Positions 12,657 to 17,742 of a stretch of DNA of 17,742 bases are shown piece by piece. The DNA lies in NCBI GenBank assembly GCA_044867875.1, contig JBIOVR010000144.1, positions 1 through 17,742 on the forward strand, given 5' to 3'. A model generated the notes under the pieces. It saw only the letters and a list, made by a program, of their open reading frames with translations, ran no database searches and was not told the origin of the DNA. The DNA comes from VBAS01 sp044867875 (GTDB lineage: Bacteria; Bacteroidota; Bacteroidia; Chitinophagales; Chitinophagaceae). A program made the translations under genes and the position numbers. Every line of letters starts with the position of its first letter. The stretch's first letter is position 1.

Positions 12657-15513
12657 CATGTGCGAGAAACTCTGCAGTATAACTATCCTTACACTTTATT
12701 AAACCTTCCGGAGTACCCTCAAATAAGATCTTTCCCCCGCCATCACCGCCTTCAGGGCCAAGATCAATAACATGATCCCCAACTTTTATAACATCCATGT
12801 TATGTTCAATAACAAGAACAGTATTCCCACGGTCCACTAATTTATTAAGAACCGAAAGCAAATGCTGAATGTCTTCAAAATGCAAACCAGTAGTTGGTTC
12901 ATCCAGTATATAAAAAGTTTTGCCTGTATCTTTTTTACCAAGCTCAGTTGAGAGTTTAACCCGTTGCGCTTCTCCCCCGCTTAAGGTAACTGCACTTTGC
13001 CCAAGGGTGATATAGCCAAGCCCTACTTCTCCAAGCACTTTTATTTTCCGATAGATATAGGGTATATGCTGGAAAAACTCCACTGCTTCCTCTACCGTCA
13101 TGTCAAGCACATCGGCAATAGATTTTCCTTTGTACCGGATCTCCAACGTTTCTCTATTATATCTTGTACCATTACATTTTTCGCAATGCACATAAACATC
13201 GGGAAGAAAATTCATTTCGATCACTCTCATACCTCCACCTTCACACACATCACAGCGACCGCTTTTTACATTAAATGAAAAACGACCTGCATTATAGCCC
13301 CTGATCTTAGCTTCCGGGATCGAAGCAAACAATGTTCTGATATCTGTAAAAAAACCGCAATAAGTAGCCGGATTGCTTCTTGGAGTACGGCCAATTGGCG
13401 ACTGATCGATCTCTATCACTTTATCAATATGTTCTAGTCCTTTTATATTCTTATATTCCAATGGCGATACTCTTGAACCATAAGCATGTGTTGACAGGAT
13501 CGGGTAAAGTGTCTCATTGATCAATGTCGATTTACCGCTACCACTAACACCAGTGACAACGATAAATTTTCCCAAAGGAAATTTCACATCAAGGTCACGA
13601 AGGTTATTTCCTTTCGCTCCTTTTAACTCTATAAATTTTCCATTGCCTTTTCTTCTTTCTGCCGGCACTGCTATTTTATGATGACCATTTAGATAACTAG
13701 CAGTAAGCGTATCAAGCTTGAGCATTTCACTCGGTATGCCCTGGGCAACAATTTTTCCTCCATGAAAACCAGCCTTTGGTCCAATGTCAATTAAATGATC
13801 TGCTGACAGCATGATATCCTTATCATGCTCCACCACTAACACACTATTACCGATATCACGAAGATTTTTTAAAGCATCTATTAACCTGTGATTATCCCGC
13901 TGATGCAAACCAATAGAAGGTTCATCAAGAATATAAGTAATACCCTGCAGCTGCGAACCTATCTGTGTTGCCAATCGTATTCTTTGTGATTCACCACCGC
14001 TTAATGATTTTGAAGCACGGTTAAGTGTGAGATATGTTAACCCAACATCCAAAAGAAATTGAAGTCGCTCTCTTATTTCTTTTAAAACATCCTTTGCAAT
14101 ATTTTTTTGCTTATCAGTAATTCTTAATTCAATACCATCAAACCAAGCAGCAAGATTATCAAGGTTCATTTCACCAAGCTGTGAAATATTTCTTCCCAAT
14201 ATTTTAAACCAAAGACTTTCTTTTTTCAACCTTGCTCCATTACAGCTACTGCAAGTTTTTAATGTTGTGAATTGCTGCACCCAATCTCTTAAAAACTCCG
14301 TACTGCTTGTTGAAACAAACCATCTTTTCAGCATTGGCACTATTCCCTCATAACTTCCTGTGTACTCATGGGGGACTGTGTCATCTGAAGCATCCACTTC
14401 CATTGATGAGCTAATGTTTTTATCTCCGAATAAAAGAAGATCTAATTGTTGTTTTGGCAACCTATCTATCGGAATATCTAGTTTTATTTTATACTTCCTG
14501 GCAAACTCCACCACTTGCTGAAATACACTGGCATCTCTTTCTTCTCCCAATGGTGAGATGCCTCCTTCTTTTACGCTAAGTGTTTTATCGGGCAACACCA
14601 GGTCCATATCAATCGTGAAAATATTTCCTAACCCTTTGCAGGTTGGGCAGGCACCATAAGGTGAGTTAAAAGAAAATGAATTAGGTGATGGCTCTTCGTA
14701 ACTAATGCCCGTGTCTTCACACATTAGTTGCTTACTATATTGTACGAGCTGTTTTTCATCTACCAATAAGAACATTAAATCTTTTCCAAGCTTCAATGTT
14801 TGCTGTACGCTTTGACTCAATCTTGCTTTTAGATCATCAGTTACTTGTAAACGATCAACCACTAATTCTATGTCATGAATTTTGTAACGATCGACCTGCA
14901 TTTTCGGTACCAGGTCTTTTATTTCTCCATCAACTCTAACTTTTAAATAACCCTTTTTACGAACATCTTCAAATAATTCGCGGTAATGACCTTTTCTTCC
15001 TCTCACCAAGGGAGCAAGCAGTGATATTTTTTTGCTCTTATATTTTTTAAAAATATTCTCTACAATTTCTTCTTCGCTCCATTTTACCATTGGCTTACCC
15101 GTATTGTACGAATAAGCTTCTCCTACTCTTGCAAATAATAGCCTCAGAAAATCATAGATCTCAGTAACTGTACCTACAGTTGACCGTGGATTTTTATTTG
15201 TAGTTTTTTGTTCAATCGAAATAACCGGAGAAAGCCCGGTGATCTTATCCACGTCAGGCCGTTCCATATCGCCAATAAATTGTCGTGCATATGCTCCGAA
15301 TGTTTCCATATATCGACGCTGGCCCTCGGCATAAATGGTATCAAAAGCAAGTGATGATTTACCACTGCCGCTGATCCCGGTAATAACCACTAATTTATTT
15401 TTAGGAATTGAGATATCAATGTTCTTAAGGTTATGCACTCTTGCTCCGTGCACCTCGATCATTTCATGATTTATTTCTTCAACAGTGATCCCGTTATCTC
15501 TTGATTTTGCCAT
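12646..15513 (-). CDS. uvrA: UvrABC excinuclease subunit A
   Basis: A full-length 955-residue UvrA, the damage-recognition ATPase of nucleotide excision repair, which works as a dimer and loads UvrB. Two ABC modules are visible. The first has Walker A GISGSGKSS (46-54) and signature LSGGESQRIRLATQ near 503. The second has Walker A GVSGSGKST near 656 and signature LSGGEAQRVKLSTE near 845. Both modules contain zinc-binding Cys pairs: CPTC and CSSC in the first, CDVC then CEKC near 750-780 in the second. A UvrB-binding region follows the first Q-loop (GRKGHYRELFEDVRKKGYLK), so this is a class I UvrA rather than a drug-resistance paralogue. The start MAKSRDNG lies about 15 bases upstream-adjacent to a weak -7-like TATCTTCG (528-535 bases past 15000, minus strand). 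A large palindrome marks its end. Confidence 0.97.
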   Translation of the reverse strand: MAKSRDNGITVEEINHEMIEVHGARVHNLKNIDISIPKNKLVVITGISGSGKSSLAFDTIYAEGQRRYMETFGAYARQFIGDMERPDVDKITGLSPVISIEQKTTNKNPRSTVGTVTEIYDFLRLLFARVGEAYSYNTGKPMVKWSEEEIVENIFKKYKSKKISLLAPLVRGRKGHYRELFEDVRKKGYLKVRVDGEIKDLVPKMQVDRYKIHDIELVVDRLQVTDDLKARLSQSVQQTLKLGKDLMFLLVDEKQLVQYSKQLMCEDTGISYEEPSPNSFSFNSPYGACPTCKGLGNIFTIDMDLVLPDKTLSVKEGGISPLGEERDASVFQQVVEFARKYKIKLDIPIDRLPKQQLDLLLFGDKNISSSMEVDASDDTVPHEYTGSYEGIVPMLKRWFVSTSSTEFLRDWVQQFTTLKTCSSCNGARLKKESLWFKILGRNISQLGEMNLDNLAAWFDGIELRITDKQKNIAKDVLKEIRERLQFLLDVGLTYLTLNRASKSLSGGESQRIRLATQIGSQLQGITYILDEPSIGLHQRDNHRLIDALKNLRDIGNSVLVVEHDKDIMLSADHLIDIGPKAGFHGGKIVAQGIPSEMLKLDTLTASYLNGHHKIAVPAERRKGNGKFIELKGAKGNNLRDLDVKFPLGKFIVVTGVSGSGKSTLINETLYPILSTHAYGSRVSPLEYKNIKGLEHIDKVIEIDQSPIGRTPRSNPATYCGFFTDIRTLFASIPEAKIRGYNAGRFSFNVKSGRCDVCEGGGMRVIEMNFLPDVYVHCEKCNGTRYNRETLEIRYKGKSIADVLDMTVEEAVEFFQHIPYIYRKIKVLGEVGLGYITLGQSAVTLSGGEAQRVKLSTELGKKDTGKTFYILDEPTTGLHFEDIQHLLSVLNKLVDRGNTVLVIEHNMDVIKVGDHVIDLGPEGGDGGGKILFEGTPEGLIKCKDSYTAEFLAHEIK

Positions 15514-15606
15514 AGTTAAAAGGGTAACGAAGATAGTAACTATAATGCGCCGGATTGTTTACTTTCAAACAACTGTTTGCAAAAAAATTGGGTTTGAATT
15601 TGTTTT

Positions 15607-15637
15607 TTGGAACTTCCTGCATTCACGGTTATCTTTG
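15607..15637 (+). promoter_or_regulatory. Promoter of the SAM riboswitch-hom unit
   Basis: TTG (15607-15609), a 20-base spacer, then TATCTTTG (15630-15637), an exact match to the Bacteroidota TTG-N17-23-TAnnTTTG form. The riboswitch P1 stem starts 28 bases downstream, leaving room for a start site near 15643. This is the best promoter match in the window. Confidence 0.75.
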
Positions 15638-15665
15638 CGCCAGCTCTTAAATATTACATAAGGAT

Positions 15666-15811
15666 GCTTATCAAGAAAGGCTGAGGGATATGGCCCGATG
15701 AAGCCTTGACAACCTCCCTTCACTTCGTTCAGGGTGACAATTTTTGTCGTTCCGAACATTAGCGAGGGAAAGGTGCCAATTCCACCTCGATAAAATCGGG
15801 ATAGATAAGTC
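15666..15811 (+). promoter_or_regulatory. SAM-I (S-box) riboswitch with lengthened P3
   Basis: The S-box core is plain. P1 GCTTATC (15666-15672) pairs with GATAAGT (15804-15810). TCAAGA leads into P2, AAGGCT paired with GCCTT around GAGGGATATGGCCCGATGAA. The pseudoknot TGGC (15691-15694) with GCCA (15775-15778) is intact, as is AGGTGCCAATTCC. P4 is CGAT-AAA-ATCG. The class binds S-adenosylmethionine and, when bound, turns off methionine-related genes. P3 is unusual: instead of a short loop it holds about 50 bases (15715-15770) of a palindromic dispersed repeat, including GACAA-TTT-TTGTC. The complement of the 5' part reads VTLNEVKG, a well-known spurious repeat translation. The repeat lies outside the ligand core, so function is expected to persist. 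Confidence 0.93.
15715..15770. repeat. REP-like palindromic repeat inside riboswitch P3
   Basis: CCCTTCACTTCGTTCAGGGT and TTCCGAACATTAGCGAGGG are half-sites of a widespread Bacteroidota intergenic repeat family. Here they face each other around GACAA-TTT-TTGTC. GTTC (15727-15730) also pairs with GAAC (15754-15757), and CCCT (15716-15719) with AGGG (15765-15768), so the repeat stacks as a continuation of P3. Confidence 0.65.
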
Positions 15812-15846
15812 AGTGTTCAAGCTTAAAAATAATTTTCAAAATATTC

Positions 15847-15881
15847 AAGGCTCACCTGACTAATCGGGTGAGCTTTTTTGT
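15847..15881 (+). terminator. Riboswitch-controlled intrinsic terminator
   Basis: GCTCACC (15850-15856) pairs with GGTGAGC (15867-15873), extended inward by T-G and G-C pairs around loop ACTAAT and followed by TTTTTTGTTTTT. It lies 36 bases after P1 and 49 bases before the hom start, the standard place for transcriptional attenuation. CTGACTAATC (15856-15865) is complementary at nine of ten positions to the P1 3' strand and its flank (15804-15813), which gives the anti-terminator. Confidence 0.88.
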
Positions 15882-15929
15882 TTTTAGTAATATCAGGATC
15901 ATCAGATTATAATTTATAAAAAATATAAA

Positions 15930-17189
15930 ATGAGTTATCACAAGAAACTTACGATCGGTTTATTTGGCTTTGGCGTAGTCGGTGAAGGACTTTATCATAT
16001 CCTGAACCAAACACCTTCATTAAAAGCTACAATAAAGAAAATTTGTGTCAAGCATCCTGAGAAAAAAAGAAATGCCCCGTCTGAATTATTTACTACGGAT
16101 AGAAATGAATTACTTTTTGACCCGGAGATAAATGTGATCGTAGAAGTGATCAACGAAACTGAAGCGGCATTTGAGATCGTAACCACTGCATTAAAAAACG
16201 GTAAGGATGTGGTAAGCTCAAGTAAAAAGATGCTGGCTGAGAATATGCCAGAACTTTTAGGGCTGCAAAAACAAACAAACATGTCTCTTTTATACGAAGC
16301 AGCTGCCTGCGCCTCAATACCTATTATCAGGAACCTGGAAGAATATTATGATAATGACCTTGTACAATCCGTAAAAGCTATTGCAAATGGTACCACTAAT
16401 TTTATTCTTACAAAAATGTTTGAAGATAAATTGGAATTCAAACAAGCCCTGTTACTAGCACAGCAAGCTGGCTTTGCTGAAACTGATCCTACACTGGATA
16501 TAGAAGGCTATGATGCATTGAACAAATGGACAATTCTATTAAATCATTCTTATGGTATCGTTGAGCAGCCTGAGAACATTGTTTTCACGGGAATACAAAA
16601 CATCAATCAAAATGATGCTGCCGTGGCAAGGGAAAAACATTATGAAATAAAATTAGTGGCACAGGCCAAAAAACTTAATAATGGAGATGTTGCTGCTTTT
16701 GTTCTGCCCCAATTTGTATACCAGCATGACCAGCTAGCTTTTGTAAAAAATGAATACAACGGTGTTGTGATCGAAAGTGGCTTTTCCGATAAACAATTTT
16801 TTTATGGCAAAGGGGCCGGCAGTTTCCCCACCGGATCTGCCGTATTAAGTGATATTTCTGCTTTACGTTACGATTATCATTATGAATATAAAAAGCTTTA
16901 TCATCATCAGCCGAATCGTTTAACGGAAGATTTTTACTTGAAAGTCTACATCAGTTTTGATAATATTGCCTTTATCCCAAAAGAAAAATTTGAATGGATA
17001 GAGGAATGGCATGCGGACATAAACCGAAATTACCTGATCGGATTACTGCCTTTCTCAGAACTAAAGAATTCAAAATGGTGGAAGGAAGATAATGTATCAC
17101 TTATACTAGGACCTGAACCTATTATTGAAGATGTAGAGATAAGGAAGCTAAAAAAGAAAAGTCTTGAACTAGCCGGTATCACATTATGA
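15930..17189 (+). CDS. hom: Homoserine dehydrogenase
   Basis: A 419-residue enzyme reducing aspartate semialdehyde to homoserine with NAD(P)H, the branch point to methionine and threonine. The Rossmann motif GLFGFGVVGEG is at 10-20, the nucleotide/substrate region SSSKKML at 97-102, ANGTTNFI at 152-159, the catalytic stretch DPTLDIEGYDALNK at 186-199 (Asp195, Lys199), and KGAGSFPTGSAVLSDI at 294-309. The usual small-residue GG in the EAAVAGGIP motif reads EAAACASIP here (123-131). The last ~85 residues begin like an ACT domain (DFYLKVYISFDN) but lack the D-x-P-G-V-L core, so feedback binding of threonine may be altered or absent. The SAM-I riboswitch and terminator upstream tie expression to methionine status. 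The leader just before ATG is A-rich with no Shine-Dalgarno sequence. Confidence 0.95.
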   Translation: MSYHKKLTIGLFGFGVVGEGLYHILNQTPSLKATIKKICVKHPEKKRNAPSELFTTDRNELLFDPEINVIVEVINETEAAFEIVTTALKNGKDVVSSSKKMLAENMPELLGLQKQTNMSLLYEAAACASIPIIRNLEEYYDNDLVQSVKAIANGTTNFILTKMFEDKLEFKQALLLAQQAGFAETDPTLDIEGYDALNKWTILLNHSYGIVEQPENIVFTGIQNINQNDAAVAREKHYEIKLVAQAKKLNNGDVAAFVLPQFVYQHDQLAFVKNEYNGVVIESGFSDKQFFYGKGAGSFPTGSAVLSDISALRYDYHYEYKKLYHHQPNRLTEDFYLKVYISFDNIAFIPKEKFEWIEEWHADINRNYLIGLLPFSELKNSKWWKEDNVSLILGPEPIIEDVEIRKLKKKSLELAGITL

Positions 17190-17207
17190 GAGCTGCAGAA
17201 GTCGTAT

Positions 17208-17215
17208 TACTTTTG
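17208..17215 (+). promoter_or_regulatory. Candidate -7 element for the PAP2 phosphatase gene
   Basis: TACTTTTG matches TAnnTTTG exactly and sits 16 bases before the TTG taken as the start of the next gene. No TTG lies at the expected -33 distance, so only the -7 half is supported. Confidence 0.3.
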
Positions 17216-17230
17216 TAAAAATTCTATCCT

Positions 17231-17742
17231 TTGCTCCAGGAAAGACCGGCAAATAATTTCGGCATTGCTTTTATTTTAGCTACCATCATTGCCATCGGCA
17301 CTGGTATATTAATTCTTATACTGGGAAAAAACGGTGCATTTCATCTTATTAATAGCAATCACGATGAAATAGCTGACCAATTCTTTAAATATTTTACCCA
17401 CTATGGCGACGGGTTAATGTGGGGGCCATTAGGCATTTATTGTTTTTTTTATAGAAGAAAATATTTTATCGCAGTTGTCGCAGGAGTTCTTATCTCAACA
17501 ATTCTAGCCCAGTTTTTAAAACGAGTTGTTTATCCTGATGAATTAAGGCCAATCAGTTATTTATCTGAAATTTTTCCTGTACATATTGTTGATGGTGTTA
17601 CTATGCGAAAAGTTCACAGCTTTCCTTCCGGCCACACAACAACAGCATTTACTATGGCGCTTATGATGGCTTACCTGATCAATAGAAAAGCATGGTCAGT
17701 TATTCTTCCTTTACTTGCTACGTTAGCCGGCTATTCAAGAGT
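17231..17742 (+). CDS. PAP2-family membrane phosphatase (partial, runs off the window)
   Basis: At least 170 residues of a type 2 phosphatidic acid phosphatase-like protein, cut by the window end. Membrane-spanning stretches are visible (FGIAFILATIIAIGTGILIL, then FIAVVAGVLISTIL, then further ones), with the lipid-phosphatase signature in order: motif 1 as K-R-V-V-Y-P-D-E-L-R-P, motif 2 as PSGHTTT, and the beginning of motif 3 as AGYSR. Relatives dephosphorylate phosphatidic acid, undecaprenyl diphosphate or lipid A; which one applies here cannot be told. No ATG lies in frame near the beginning. The first usable start is TTG at 17231, while the same frame has TAA at 17216. An ATG overlapping the hom stop (17186) is in this frame but reaches that TAA after ten codons. 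Confidence 0.85.
   Translation, partial: MLQERPANNFGIAFILATIIAIGTGILILILGKNGAFHLINSNHDEIADQFFKYFTHYGDGLMWGPLGIYCFFYRRKYFIAVVAGVLISTILAQFLKRVVYPDELRPISYLSEIFPVHIVDGVTMRKVHSFPSGHTTTAFTMALMMAYLINRKAWSVILPLLATLAGYSR

Noticed and set aside
15565..15759. 64-codon minus-strand ORF across the hom leader
   Set aside because: It is antisense to the SAM riboswitch and contains the spurious VTLNEVKG repeat translation.

Overview
The window looks like a chromosomal segment of a Bacteroidota bacterium, most likely from the Chitinophagaceae/Chitinophagales. This is judged from protein families and signals, not from a database search. The DNA is AT-rich. Most starts follow A-rich leaders without Shine-Dalgarno sequences. 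Several upstream regions carry the Bacteroidota promoter form TTG-N17-23-TAnnTTTG. There is a Bacteroidota-type outer-membrane barrel and a small secreted protein resembling a type IX sorting domain. Two intergenic stretches hold GC-richer palindromic dispersed repeats of kinds common in these genomes. I found no tRNA or rRNA gene, CRISPR array, transposase or phage gene.

Layout. 1-641: a small three-helix membrane protein (+), then a strong two-way terminator facing a minus-strand unit of an MtfA-type zinc peptidase and a translationally coupled 27-residue ORF. 1421-1824: a 404-base divergent intergenic region with promoters, a palindromic repeat block and five tandem 7-base repeats that end exactly at the aspS start codon. 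1825-6368: aspS, a four-helix membrane protein, an alpha/beta-hydrolase lipoprotein and rarA, all plus strand and tightly packed. 6365-8932: a minus-strand operon of a PhyH-type dioxygenase, a NodB-type polysaccharide deacetylase and a GNAT acyltransferase. It converges on rarA so closely that both stop codons lie in one TTAA. 9009-10815: a secreted M28 metallopeptidase and an ElaA-like acetyltransferase. 10973-12348: an outer-membrane barrel and a small exported protein. 12349-12645: a gene-free region with two large inverted-repeat structures. 12646-15513: uvrA (-). 15514-15929: a promoter, a SAM-I riboswitch and an intrinsic terminator controlling hom. 17190-end: a PAP2-type phosphatase that runs off the window.

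Most genes are housekeeping: tRNA charging, DNA repair and replication restart (uvrA, rarA), and amino-acid synthesis (hom). I did not find a clearly new multi-gene system. The most interesting material is non-coding: a SAM-I riboswitch whose P3 arm is lengthened by a palindromic dispersed repeat, with an anti-terminator pairing that can be read from the sequence; the heptamer array abutting aspS; and the paired structures between the small exported protein and uvrA. The three-gene dioxygenase/deacetylase/acyltransferase operon is a plausible but unproven glycan- or small-molecule-modifying cassette.
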